Below are positions 34,095 to 43,910 of a DNA stretch of 64,000 bases, in pieces. Position 1 is the first letter of the stretch. Each line of letters opens with the position of its first letter. Under the pieces are notes generated by a model. That model saw only the letters and a list, made by a program, of their open reading frames with translations. It made no database searches and was not told the DNA's origin. The stretch comes from an uncultured Clostridium sp. (lineage in GTDB: Bacteria; Bacillota; Clostridia; TANB77; CAG-508): the NCBI GenBank assembly GCA_900553125.1, contig USCB01000002.1:1-64000 (forward strand), in the 5' to 3' direction. A program made the position numbers and the translations under genes.

Positions 34095-37000
34095 TTGGAA
34101 TTAAAAGAAGTTAAATACGAAAAAGCTTCAAGAATCGACTTTTCAAAAGTAGGAGACTACATCGAAATGCCAAACCTAATCAAAGTACAAAAAGACTCTT
34201 ATGATTGGTTTGTAGAAGAAGGATTAGGAGAAGTATTAAAAGATATATCTCCAATAGAAGACTATTCAGGAAACTTAGTTCTAGAATTTTTCGATTATTA
34301 CATGGAAGACAAAACAAAATACACAGAAGAAGAAGCAAAAGAAAGAGATGCTACATATTCAACAAGATTACATGTAAAAGTACGTTTAATCAACCGTGAA
34401 ACAGGAGAAATAAAAGAACAAGAAATCTATTTAGGAGACTTCCCACTAATGACAGATAGTGGAACATTCATCATAAATGGAGCAGAGAGAGTTGTAGTCA
34501 GTCAGTTAGTACGTTCACCAGGAAGTTATTATGAATCAGTATTTGACCAAAAAACAGGTAAAAGAAACTACACATCAACAGTAATGCCACTAAGAGGTGC
34601 ATGGATAGAATACGAAACAGACAGTTCAGACGTATTTTATGTACGTGTAGATAGGACAAGAAAGCTACCTGTAACAGTATTATTAAGAACATTAGGATTA
34701 GGTTCAGATGATCAAATAAGAGATTTATTTGGAGAAGAACCATTAATAGAAACAACAATAGCAAAAGACACAATCAAAAACGAAGAAGATGCAATAATAG
34801 AAATCTACAAAAAATTAAGACCAGGAGAACTACCAACTGTAGAAGCTGCAAGAACTTTATTTGATGGAATGTTCTTTGACAATAGAAGATATGACTTAGC
34901 AAAAGTTGGACGTTATAAATTCAACCAAAAACTAAGCTTAGCAGCACGTATAACAGGTCATATTGCATATAACGACATAATGGACCAAGAAACAGGAGAA
35001 GTATTTGTAAATGCAGGAGAAATCATTTCTGAGGAAGTAGCTGAACAAATACAAAACTCTGGAATAAATATAGTAGATTTAAAACTAAATGACAAAAAAG
35101 TAAGAGTAATAGGAAATGGAACAGTAAATATCTACAAAGCATTACCAACAGTAGACTTATCAAAAGTACATTTCAAAGATGAAGTAAATTATGCAGTATT
35201 ACAAAACATATTAGCTAATACTCAAGAAGAAGATTTACCACAAGTACTACAAGAAAGATATGACGAATTAGTACCAAAACACATCACAACAGAAGACATA
35301 ATAGCATCAATAAGTATGTTATTAAACATATATCATGGACTTGGAACAGTAGATGATATCGACCACTTAGCAAACCGTAGAATTAGATGTGTTGGAGAAT
35401 TATTACAAAACCAATTTAGAATAGGTTTAGCAAGACTTGAAAGAGTTGTAAGAGAAAGAATGACAATCCAAGACTTAGATGTTGTAACACCACAAACATT
35501 AATAAACCCAAAACCAATAGTTGCAGCAATAAGAGAATTTTTTGGAAGTTCACAACTTTCACAATTTATGGATCAAACAAACCCACTATCAGAATTAACA
35601 CATAAAAGAAGAATATCAGCATTAGGACCTGGTGGATTATCAAGAGAAAGAGCAGGTTTCGAGGTAAGAGACGTTCACTATACACACTATGGTAGATTAT
35701 GTCCAGTAGAATCTCCAGAAGGACCAAACATTGGATTAATCTCAGCATTATCATCATTTGCAAGTATAAATGAATACGGATTTATCGAAACACCATACAG
35801 AAAGATAGATCCAGAAACACATAAAGTTACAGACATAGTAGAAAATATGAGTGCAGATGTAGAAGATAAATACTACATAGCACAAGCATCAGAGCCATTA
35901 AATGAAGATGGTACATTTGTACACGACAGAATAAGAGTAAGACATCAAAACGAAATACTAGAAATTGAAAAAGACAAAGTTCAATATATAGACGTATCTC
36001 CAAAACAACTAGTATCAATAGCTGCAGCAATGATACCATTCTTGGAACACGATGATGCAAAACGTGCCCTAATGGGATCAAACATGCAAAGACAAGCTGT
36101 TCCACTTATGATTACAGACAGCCCAATGATAGGAACTGGTATAGAATATAGAGCAGCAAAAGACTCTGGAATCTTAGTATTAGCAGAAGATGATGGTGTA
36201 GTACAAAAAGTAACATCAGATAGTATTACAATGAAATACAACAATGGAAAAACAGTTACACATAGACTACGTAAATTCAAGAGAACAAATGGTGGAACAT
36301 GTATAAACCAAAAACCAATTGTTAGAAAAGGTGAAGTAGTTAAAAAAGGTGATAGCATAGCTGATGGACCATCAACACAAAACGGAGAAATGGCATTAGG
36401 AAAGAATGTATTAATTGCATTTTCAACATGGGAAGGTTACAACTACGAGGATGCTGTTTTGTTAAGTGAAAGACTAGTAAAAGAAGATGTATTTACATCA
36501 ATACATATAGAAGAATACGAATGTGAATGTCGTGATACAAAATTAGGTGCAGAAGAAATAACAAGAGACATTCCAAATATAGGTGATGACCAATTAAAAG
36601 ACCTAGATGAAAACGGAATTATCAGAATTGGTGCAGAAGTAAGACCTGGAGATATCTTAGTTGGTAAAGTTACACCAAAAGGAGAAACAGAACTTACAGC
36701 AGAAGAAAGATTACTTCGTGCAATCTTTGGAGAAAAGGCTAGAGAAGTTAGAGATACATCTTTAAGAGTACCACACGGAGAAGCTGGAACAATAGTAGAT
36801 GTAAAAGTATTTACTAGAGAAAATTCAGACGAATTAGCACCAGGGGTAAAACAAGTAATAAGATGTTACATAGCAACAAAGAGAAAAATATCAGTTGGAG
36901 ATAAAATGGCTGGACGTCACGGAAACAAAGGTGTTGTATCAAGAATACTACCAGTTGAAGATATGCCATTTATGCCAGATGGTACACCAATAGACATATT

Positions 37001-37850
37001 ATTAAACCCACTTGGAGTACCATCTCGTATGAACTTAGGTCAAATTCTAGAAGTTCACTTAGGAATGGTAGCAAGAAAACGTGGATGGAAAATAGCAACA
37101 CCAGTATTTGATGGAGCAAACCAAGAAGAAATCGAAGAATTACTTGCAGAAAGTGGTTTATCAACAGATGGAAAATCAATTCTATATGATGGAAGAACTG
37201 GAGAACCATTTGATAAACCAGTAACAGTAGGTGTTCAATATATGCTTAAACTACACCACTTAGTAGATGACAAAATCCATGCAAGGTCAACAGGACCATA
37301 CTCATTAGTAACACAACAACCTCTAGGAGGAAAAGCACAATTTGGTGGTCAACGTTTTGGAGAGATGGAAGTTTGGGCACTAGAAGCATATGGTGCTGCA
37401 TACACATTACAAGAAATGTTAACAGTAAAATCAGATGATGTTGTTGGACGTGTTAAAACTTATGAGGCAATAGTTAAAGGTGAAAACATCCCAGAACCAG
37501 GAATTCCAGAAGGATTCAAAGTTCTTATAAAAGAATTACAAGCTCTAGGATTAGATGTTAGACTTTATGATAATGACAAGGAATTAGAATTAAAAGAAAA
37601 CATTGAAGACGCAATAGACTTTAACTTAGATGAACACAAAAAAATGGTAAGCGGAGAAAAATCAGACGTGGTTGTAGATAACGAGTTATCTGAAAACTAT
37701 GTAGATGACGAAGAAGATGAAACAATGCAAGATGATGACTACGAGGAAAATGACGAATTATTTGAAAACATAGATGATAGCGAAGATGAAGATTTCATAT
37801 TAAGTGATGAAGACTTAATGGATGATGACGGATTTGACGACGTAGAATAA
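34095..37850 (+). CDS. rpoB: RNA polymerase beta subunit
   Basis: A 1251-residue subunit with the expected regions: protrusion/lobe start, rifampicin region SQLSQFMDQTNPLSELTHKR, then RRISALGPGGLSRERAGFEV, PNIGLI, and DILVGKVTPKGE, KMAGRHGNKGVVS, MVARKRGWKIA in the catalytic and switch regions. The C-terminus carries an extra about 60-residue highly acidic tail (EDEETMQDDDYEENDELF and similar). I use TTG at 34095, six bases after AGAGGTGA, giving the usual MELKEVKYEKASRIDFSKVG start; the frame opens three codons earlier. rpoC follows after a structured spacer. Confidence 0.96.
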   Translation: MELKEVKYEKASRIDFSKVGDYIEMPNLIKVQKDSYDWFVEEGLGEVLKDISPIEDYSGNLVLEFFDYYMEDKTKYTEEEAKERDATYSTRLHVKVRLINRETGEIKEQEIYLGDFPLMTDSGTFIINGAERVVVSQLVRSPGSYYESVFDQKTGKRNYTSTVMPLRGAWIEYETDSSDVFYVRVDRTRKLPVTVLLRTLGLGSDDQIRDLFGEEPLIETTIAKDTIKNEEDAIIEIYKKLRPGELPTVEAARTLFDGMFFDNRRYDLAKVGRYKFNQKLSLAARITGHIAYNDIMDQETGEVFVNAGEIISEEVAEQIQNSGINIVDLKLNDKKVRVIGNGTVNIYKALPTVDLSKVHFKDEVNYAVLQNILANTQEEDLPQVLQERYDELVPKHITTEDIIASISMLLNIYHGLGTVDDIDHLANRRIRCVGELLQNQFRIGLARLERVVRERMTIQDLDVVTPQTLINPKPIVAAIREFFGSSQLSQFMDQTNPLSELTHKRRISALGPGGLSRERAGFEVRDVHYTHYGRLCPVESPEGPNIGLISALSSFASINEYGFIETPYRKIDPETHKVTDIVENMSADVEDKYYIAQASEPLNEDGTFVHDRIRVRHQNEILEIEKDKVQYIDVSPKQLVSIAAAMIPFLEHDDAKRALMGSNMQRQAVPLMITDSPMIGTGIEYRAAKDSGILVLAEDDGVVQKVTSDSITMKYNNGKTVTHRLRKFKRTNGGTCINQKPIVRKGEVVKKGDSIADGPSTQNGEMALGKNVLIAFSTWEGYNYEDAVLLSERLVKEDVFTSIHIEEYECECRDTKLGAEEITRDIPNIGDDQLKDLDENGIIRIGAEVRPGDILVGKVTPKGETELTAEERLLRAIFGEKAREVRDTSLRVPHGEAGTIVDVKVFTRENSDELAPGVKQVIRCYIATKRKISVGDKMAGRHGNKGVVSRILPVEDMPFMPDGTPIDILLNPLGVPSRMNLGQILEVHLGMVARKRGWKIATPVFDGANQEEIEELLAESGLSTDGKSILYDGRTGEPFDKPVTVGVQYMLKLHHLVDDKIHARSTGPYSLVTQQPLGGKAQFGGQRFGEMEVWALEAYGAAYTLQEMLTVKSDDVVGRVKTYEAIVKGENIPEPGIPEGFKVLIKELQALGLDVRLYDNDKELELKENIEDAIDFNLDEHKKMVSGEKSDVVVDNELSENYVDDEEDETMQDDDYEENDELFENIDDSEDEDFILSDEDLMDDDGFDDVE

Positions 37851-37870
37851 AATAAAAATATAATTGCATA

Positions 37871-37983
37871 TTTGCTTTAAAAAGCCCCAAAATTTAATCA
37901 AGAGGGAATTGTTCGAGCAGTGTTAAAAATTTTGGGGACAAAAGCAAAACCTAAAACTTAGGTGAGAATTGAAAAAAATTCTC
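37871..37983 (+). promoter_or_regulatory. Three-hairpin element in the rpoB-rpoC spacer
   Basis: Hairpin 1 pairs TTTGCTTT with AAAGCAAA and CCCCAAAATTT with AAATTTTGGGG around a 31-nt loop (37871-37948). Hairpin 2 is ACCTAA-AAC-TTAGGT (37949-37963). Hairpin 3 is GAGAATT-GAAAAA-AATTCTC (37964-37983). The rpoC site AGGAGAAAGGGG follows. None has a terminator T-run, so processing, stabilisation or translational control of rpoC is more likely than termination. Confidence 0.6.
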
Positions 37984-38009
37984 AGGAGAAAGGGGCAAAT
38001 AAATAATAA

Positions 38010-41000
38010 ATGGAAGAATTAGAAACATTTAACAAGTTAAAAATAGGTATTGCATCAGATGAAAAGATAAGAGAATGGTCAAAAGGTGAGGTAAAGAAGC
38101 CAGAGACTATCAATTATAGAACATTAAAACCAGAAAGAGATGGTTTATTCTGTGAAAGAATATTTGGACCTACAAAAGACTGGGAATGTCACTGTGGTAA
38201 ATATAAAAGAGTAAGATATAAAGGTGTTGTTTGTGACAGATGTGGTGTTGAAGTTACAAAATCAAAAGTAAGACGTGAAAGAATGGGACACATCGAACTT
38301 GCAGCTCCAGTTGCACATATTTGGTATTTCAAGGGAATACCAAGTAGAATTGCTCTTATGTTAGATATTTCACCAAGAAACCTAGAAAGAGTAGTATATT
38401 TTGCATTATACATAGTTACAGATAAAGGGACATCTGGACTAGAAAAATGTCAATGCTTAACAGAAAAAGAATATCGTGAAGCAGTTGAAAAATACGGAAA
38501 AGGTTCATTTAAAGCAGGAATGGGAGCAGAGGCTCTTAAAACTCTTCTTGAGGAAGTAGACTTAGAAAAATTATCAAAATCTTTAAGAAAAGAATTAGAA
38601 AATGCAAGTGAACAAAAAAGAGCAAAAATAGTAAAAAGACTAGATACAGTAGAATCATTCAGAATTTCAGGAAATAGACCTGAATGGATGATAATGAATG
38701 TTGTACCAGTAATCCCACCAGATTTAAGACCAATGGTACAATTAGATGGTGGAAGATTTGCAACATCAGACTTAAATGATTTATATAGACGTGTTATAAA
38801 CAGAAATAACAGATTAAAAAGACTTCTAGAATTAGAAGCACCAGAAATCATTGTAAGAAATGAAAAAAGAATGCTACAAGAATCAGTTGATGCATTAATA
38901 GATAACTCAAGACGTGGAAGACCTGTAACAGGTGCTGGAGGAAGAGCCTTAAAATCATTATCAGACTTACTAAAAGGTAAACAAGGACGTTTCCGTCAAA
39001 ACCTACTTGGAAAACGTGTTGACTATTCAGGACGTTCAGTTATAGTTGTTGGACCAGAACTTAAAATATATCAATGTGGTGTTCCAAAAGAAATGGCAGT
39101 AGAATTATTTAAACCATTTGTAATGAAAGAATTAGTTGCAAGGGGAATAGCACACAATATCAAAAATGCAAAACGTATGGTAGAAAGACTAAAACCAGAA
39201 GTATGGGGAATATTAGAGGACGTTATAAAAGACCACCCTGTAATGTTAAACCGTGCTCCAACACTACATAGACTTGGTATTCAAGCATTTGAGCCAGTAC
39301 TAGTTGAAGGAAGAGCCATAAAACTTCACCCATTAGTATGTACAGCATTTAATGCCGATTTCGATGGTGACCAAATGGCTATTCACTTACCACTATCACC
39401 AGAAGCACAAGCAGAAGCAAGATACTTAATGTTATCTACAAACAACTTACTAAAACCACAAGATGGTAAAACAGTTACAGTACCTACAATAGATATGGTA
39501 TTTGGTGGATACTATCTAACAATGGAAGTTCCAGGTGAACTTGGAGAAGGAAAATACTTCAAAGACCCAGAAGAAGCAATAATGGCTTATGAAAACCACG
39601 CAGTTGGAATGCACGCAAAAATTTGGGTAAGAAGAACATTAGAAATTAATGGAGAAAAGAAATCTAAAAAAGTTGAAACAACAGTGGGAAGAATCTTATA
39701 TAATGACGGAATTCCACAAGATTTAGGATATGTAGATAGAACTAGCGAAGATGGAATTTTTGAATATGAAATCAACTTCCCAGTTAACAAGAAAAAATTA
39801 GGAGATTTAATTAACAGATGTATAAAAATACATGGTTTATCAGAATCTGCCGAAGTACTTGATAATGTAAAAGAAAAAGGTTTCAAATATTCTACAAAAT
39901 CAGGACTTACATATTCTATGGACGACGTAAAAGTTCCAAAAGAGAAAAAAGAAATCTTAGCAAATGCAGAAAAAGAAATAGAAAAAGTAAGAAAACAATA
40001 TAGAAGAGGTTTAATTACTGAAGAAGAACGTTACAAAGCAGTAGTTAATATCTGGAATAGTGCAACATTAGATGTTGGTAAAGCACTAGAAGAAAATCTA
40101 GAACCACTAAACCCAATCAACTTAATGGTTGAATCAGGTGCCCGTGGTAACATCAACCAATTAAGACAATCAGCAGGTATGAGAGGACTTATGGCAGGAA
40201 CAACAGGTAAAGTTATCGAAATACCAATCAAATCAAGCTTCGCAGAAGGTCTAGATGCCCTAGAATACTTTATATCATCTCACCAAGCACGTAAAGGTCT
40301 AGCAGATACTGCTCTAAGAACAGCAGACTCTGGATACTTAACAAGAAGACTTGTAGACGTAGCACAAGAAATAATAGTAAGAGAACCAGACTGTGGATCA
40401 AATGAAGGACTAATAGTATATGACGTAAAAGATGGAAACCAATTAATCGAACCAATTCAAGAAAGATTATTAGGAAGATATCCAGTAAGAGACATTGTAA
40501 ATCCAGAAACAAACGAAGTAATTGTTGATACAAACACAATGATTACAGACGAATTAGCAGACAAAATTGTTGATGCAGGAATTACAAAGGTAGAAGTACG
40601 TTCAGTACTTGGATGTCACTCAAAACATGGTGTATGTCAAAAATGTTATGGTATGAGTTTGGCGAGACACAACAAAGTTGAAATAGGAGAAACAATAGGA
40701 ATAGTTGCAGCTCAATCAATAGGTGAGCCTGGTACACAGCTTACAATGAACACAAAACATGCCGGAGGCGCAATTGGTTCAGATATCACACAAGGTCTTC
40801 CAAGAGTTGAGGAGCTATTTGAAGCTCGTAAACCAAAAGGATTAGCAGTAATGACAGAAATAGCAGGAAAAGTAAAAGTAAAAGAATCAAAGAAGAAGAA
40901 AGAAGTTATTGTAACAAATGATACTGAGTCAAAAACATACACAGTACCATTTGGACCAAAAATGAAAGTAAAAGATGGAGATATGGTAGAACCAGGAGAT

Positions 41001-41549
41001 CCATTAGTAGAAGGTTCTTTAAACCCAGCAGACATACTAGCTATAAAAGGACCAGAAGGAGTATTTGAATACCTAACAACAGAAGTACAAAAAGTTTATA
41101 GAAACCAAGGTGTTGATATAAACGATAAACATATCGAAGTTATAGCAAGACAAATGCTTAAGAAAGTAAGAGTTGAAGACAATGGAGATACAGACATGTT
41201 CCCAGGAACATTAGTAGATATGTATGAATTCGCAGACAAAAATAGAGAAGCAGTAGATAAAGGCGTAAGACCAGCTACTGGAAAACGAGTTCTACTTGGT
41301 ATCACAAAAGCTTCACTTGCAACAGACAGCTTCTTATCAGCAGCTTCATTCCAAGAAACTACAAGAGTTTTAACAGAAGCAGCTATCAAAGGTAAAGAAG
41401 ATGACTTAGTTGGACTTAAAGAAAACGTAATTATAGGTAAATTAATTCCAGCAGGAACTGGTATGAAAAAATACCAAGATTTACATATAAGTACAGAAAA
41501 GAAAGAAGAACCAAAACAAGAAGAAAATGTTGAGGCAGTAGAAGAATAA
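38010..41549 (+). CDS. rpoC: RNA polymerase beta' subunit
   Basis: A 1179-residue subunit with N-terminal zinc site CHCGKYKRVRYKGVVCDRCG, the active-site motif NADFDGDQMAIH (residues about 448-459), bridge/trigger region AARKGLADTALRTADSGYLT-like, and second zinc site CHSKHGVCQKCYG. Also visible is AAQSIGEPGTQLTMNTKH. No lineage-specific insert is evident. The spacing from AGAAAGGGG to ATG is about 14 nt, long for this genome. A family B repeat follows the stop. Confidence 0.97.
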   Translation: MEELETFNKLKIGIASDEKIREWSKGEVKKPETINYRTLKPERDGLFCERIFGPTKDWECHCGKYKRVRYKGVVCDRCGVEVTKSKVRRERMGHIELAAPVAHIWYFKGIPSRIALMLDISPRNLERVVYFALYIVTDKGTSGLEKCQCLTEKEYREAVEKYGKGSFKAGMGAEALKTLLEEVDLEKLSKSLRKELENASEQKRAKIVKRLDTVESFRISGNRPEWMIMNVVPVIPPDLRPMVQLDGGRFATSDLNDLYRRVINRNNRLKRLLELEAPEIIVRNEKRMLQESVDALIDNSRRGRPVTGAGGRALKSLSDLLKGKQGRFRQNLLGKRVDYSGRSVIVVGPELKIYQCGVPKEMAVELFKPFVMKELVARGIAHNIKNAKRMVERLKPEVWGILEDVIKDHPVMLNRAPTLHRLGIQAFEPVLVEGRAIKLHPLVCTAFNADFDGDQMAIHLPLSPEAQAEARYLMLSTNNLLKPQDGKTVTVPTIDMVFGGYYLTMEVPGELGEGKYFKDPEEAIMAYENHAVGMHAKIWVRRTLEINGEKKSKKVETTVGRILYNDGIPQDLGYVDRTSEDGIFEYEINFPVNKKKLGDLINRCIKIHGLSESAEVLDNVKEKGFKYSTKSGLTYSMDDVKVPKEKKEILANAEKEIEKVRKQYRRGLITEEERYKAVVNIWNSATLDVGKALEENLEPLNPINLMVESGARGNINQLRQSAGMRGLMAGTTGKVIEIPIKSSFAEGLDALEYFISSHQARKGLADTALRTADSGYLTRRLVDVAQEIIVREPDCGSNEGLIVYDVKDGNQLIEPIQERLLGRYPVRDIVNPETNEVIVDTNTMITDELADKIVDAGITKVEVRSVLGCHSKHGVCQKCYGMSLARHNKVEIGETIGIVAAQSIGEPGTQLTMNTKHAGGAIGSDITQGLPRVEELFEARKPKGLAVMTEIAGKVKVKESKKKKEVIVTNDTESKTYTVPFGPKMKVKDGDMVEPGDPLVEGSLNPADILAIKGPEGVFEYLTTEVQKVYRNQGVDINDKHIEVIARQMLKKVRVEDNGDTDMFPGTLVDMYEFADKNREAVDKGVRPATGKRVLLGITKASLATDSFLSAASFQETTRVLTEAAIKGKEDDLVGLKENVIIGKLIPAGTGMKKYQDLHISTEKKEEPKQEENVEAVEE

Positions 41550-41553
41550 TGTT

Positions 41554-41608
41554 CCGTTGGGACCGGGTCTTTTTGGTACATTGTACCAAAAAGACCCGGT
41601 CCCAACGG
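41554..41608. repeat. Family B palindrome after rpoC
   Basis: CCGTTGGGACCGGGTCTTTT-TGGTAC faces its inverted copy with a 3-nt centre. It starts 4 nt after the rpoC stop, so it may act as the operon's end. The CCGTTGG/CCAACGG ends are a compensated variant (most copies have CCATTGG), which indicates selection or gene conversion for pairing. Confidence 0.9.
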
Positions 41609-41645
41609 TGCAATAGCGAAATAATGGAAAAGAAAGGAAAAAGTA

Positions 41646-42894
41646 ATGTACGAAAATTTTGGAATAAGCAAACAGATAGAAGAATTATCGAAAGAAGTAG
41701 AAAATGAAATCAAGCCACAATTTGAAAAAATAGAGCAAATATGTCAATCAAACAGTCTAAAAGTACTACAAGCAATGCAGAATAACCATTTATCAGGAAT
41801 GCACTTAAATACATCAACAGGATATGGAATAGATGAAGCAGGAAGAGATAAGATAGAAGAAATATATGCTCAAATTTTCAAAGCAGAAGATAGTTTAGTA
41901 AGAAGTCAATTAATATCAGGTTCACATGCATTAGCAGTAACCTTGCAAGGACTACTAAGACCAAATGACACAATGATATCTATTACAGGATTACCTTATG
42001 ATACATTACAAACAGTAATAGGAATAGGAGAAATTTCAGGGCCAAGTTCGTTAAAAGCATTTGGAATAAAATATGAGCAAATAGATTTAAAAGATAAAGA
42101 ATATTTTGACACGGAGAAAATAGTAGAAAGACTAGCTAAAAAAGATGTAAAATTAGTAGAAATCCAAAGGTCAATAGGATATTCAACAAGAAAAAGTATA
42201 AGCATAGAAAAAGTAGAAGAAATAATTAAAGAAATAAGAAAAGTAAACCAAGAAGTTATAATAATGGTAGATAACTGCTACTGCGAATTTGTAACAGAAA
42301 AAGAACCAATAGAAGTTGGAGCAGACATAGCAGTTGGCTCATTAATAAAAAATCTAGGTGCAGGAATAGCAACAAGTGGAGCTTATGTAGTAGGTAAAAA
42401 AGACTTAATAGCTCTTGTTGCAGATAGACTAACAGGACTTGGAAAAGAAATAGGACCATCAATGGGTCAAAACACAAATTACTTAAAAGGCCTATTTTTC
42501 GCACCATCAGTTGTTGCAAGTTCATTAAAAACAATGGTATTTGCAAGTAGAATGCTAGAAAAATTGCGGATATAATACAAGTCCGAAATATAATGAACCA
42601 AGAGTAGATATTGTTCAAAATATAATCTTTAATGACAAAGAAAAATTAATAAAATTTTGCCAAGGAATTCAATCAGGTTCACCAATAGATAGTTATGTAA
42701 CTCCTGTTCCAAGCCCAATGGCTGGATATGAGGACGAAGTTATAATGGCGGCAGGAACTTTTGTCGATGGCGCTACAATTGAGCTTAGTTGTGATGCACC
42801 AATAAGAGAGCCTTATATTGCTTATATGCAAGGTGGCTTGACTTATGAGTATGGCAAACTTGGAGTTATGAAGGCAATTGAGTTTATGAGATAA
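41646..42894 (+). CDS. Aluminium-resistance/methionine gamma-lyase-like PLP protein, apparent +1 frameshift at CGG
   Basis: A PLP-fold protein of about 415 residues in the Alum_res/YnbB family: LSGMHLNTSTGYGIDEAGRD, RSQLISGSHALAVTLQGLLR, ITGLPYDTLQTVIG, IMVDNCYCEFVTEKEP and GSLIKNLGAGIATSGAYVVG (PLP lysine). At 42567-42569 the zero frame reads TTG CGG ATA TAA. Skipping the C continues LGYNTSPKYNEPRVDIVQNI through QSGSPIDSYVTPVP and YEDEVIMAAGTFVDG to 42894. The true reaction is uncertain (cystathionine beta-lyase or methionine gamma-lyase relative). AGAAAGGAA precedes the ATG. Confidence 0.9.
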
Positions 42895-42898
42895 TTGA

Positions 42899-42974
42899 AC
42901 CATTGGGACCGGGTCTTTTTGGTGCATTATTGCATTGCACCATTGAACCATTGGGACCGGGTCTTTTTGGTACA
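42899..42974. repeat. Family B REP doublet, left flank of RAYT
   Basis: Two direct copies of ACCATTGGGACCGGGTCTTT-TTGG (starting 42899 and 42947), separated by 20 nt that include a TGCATTATTGCATTGCA spacer. Confidence 0.9.
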
Positions 42975-43030
42975 TTAATTTTTATAGATTTTTAGAAAAA
43001 TCTAAATACAAAAGTATAAAGGAGACTTAT

Positions 43031-43798
43031 TTGACGAAACAAATTAGAAAATTTAGTACATCAGATGTATATCATATTATTATAAAAGGAAACAATGATA
43101 GCGATATTTTTTATGATGATATGGATAGAAAAATATTTATAGAGAAGGTAAAATTAACAAAAAAAGAATTTAAATATAAAGTGTATGCATATTGTTTGAT
43201 GAGCAATCACGTTCATATGGTTATAGAAGTGCCAAAAGAAAATTTATCAAAAGCAATTCAAAGTTTAACTATTAGATATGTAAGTTATTTCAACAAAAAA
43301 TATGACCGAAAAGGTCCATTTGTTCAGAATAGATTTAAAAGTAAGAATATTGAAAATCAAAGATATTTTTTAGAAGTTTGTAGATATGTTCATAGAAATC
43401 CGGAAAAAGCAGGTATAGAATATACATTTAAGTATAAATGGAGTAGTTACCAAGAATATATTGGAAAAGAAATAATTATTGATAAAAAGACTTTAATGTA
43501 TTATTTAAATAATAACATTGGTGAATTTATAAAATATACAAATAAGACTGAGAATATAGATGAAATAATGAATTTAGCAGATTTTGAATTAAGTAGTAAA
43601 TTAGATGATGGAGAAGTTATAGATATAATATTAAAAAGATTGAATGTAAAAACTATTGATGAGGTAATAAACTTTTTTAAAGATAAGGAAAATAAAAAAC
43701 AAATAATAAACTTAAAGGATATAAAAGGCATTACAATAAATCAATTATCAAGAATAATTAGAGTAGATAAAAGGATAATTTCTAAAAGCTGGAAATGA
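43031..43798 (+). CDS. REP-associated tyrosine transposase (RAYT, IS200/IS605-type Y1 family)
   Basis: A 255-residue protein. FSTSDVYHIIIKGNNDSDIF is the family opening, then YAYCLMSNHVHMVIEVPKE gives the HUH metal site (H-V-H). IRYVSYFNKKYDRKGPFVQN-RFKSK carries the candidate nucleophile Tyr and the post-Tyr motif, and VCRYVHRNPEKAG follows. The C-terminal 80 residues look like a DNA-binding helical extension (INQLSRIIRVDKRIISKSWK). TTG start after AAAGGAG. There is one copy in the window, flanked by family B doublets in opposite orientation, the typical arrangement for a domesticated RAYT that moves or maintains REP sequences without being a full IS. Confidence 0.93.
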   Translation: MTKQIRKFSTSDVYHIIIKGNNDSDIFYDDMDRKIFIEKVKLTKKEFKYKVYAYCLMSNHVHMVIEVPKENLSKAIQSLTIRYVSYFNKKYDRKGPFVQNRFKSKNIENQRYFLEVCRYVHRNPEKAGIEYTFKYKWSSYQEYIGKEIIIDKKTLMYYLNNNIGEFIKYTNKTENIDEIMNLADFELSSKLDDGEVIDIILKRLNVKTIDEVINFFKDKENKKQIINLKDIKGITINQLSRIIRVDKRIISKSWK

Positions 43799-43834
43799 AA
43801 TATGCACTGAAAATACACAGTTACAAAAGAATAT

Positions 43835-43898
43835 TGTACCAAAAAGACCCGGTCCCAATGGTGCAATGTGCACCAAAAAGACCCGGTCCCAATGGAAC
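43835..43898. repeat. Family B REP doublet, right flank of RAYT (inverted)
   Basis: Two direct copies of TACCAAAAAGACCCGGTCCC-AATGG type sequence (about 43835 and 43869), the reverse complement of the left-flank doublet. Ends 13 nt from the glmS stop. Confidence 0.9.
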
Positions 43899-43910
43899 AA
43901 ATGAAACATG

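Noticed and set aside
41096..41713. 205-residue minus-strand frame over the rpoC end
   Set aside because: Antisense to rpoC and runs through a family B repeat; codon pattern is that of a shadow.
42679..42975. 98-residue minus-strand frame containing two repeat-encoded MxQKDPVPM segments
   Set aside because: It is the translation of the REP doublet plus antisense of the lyase gene.
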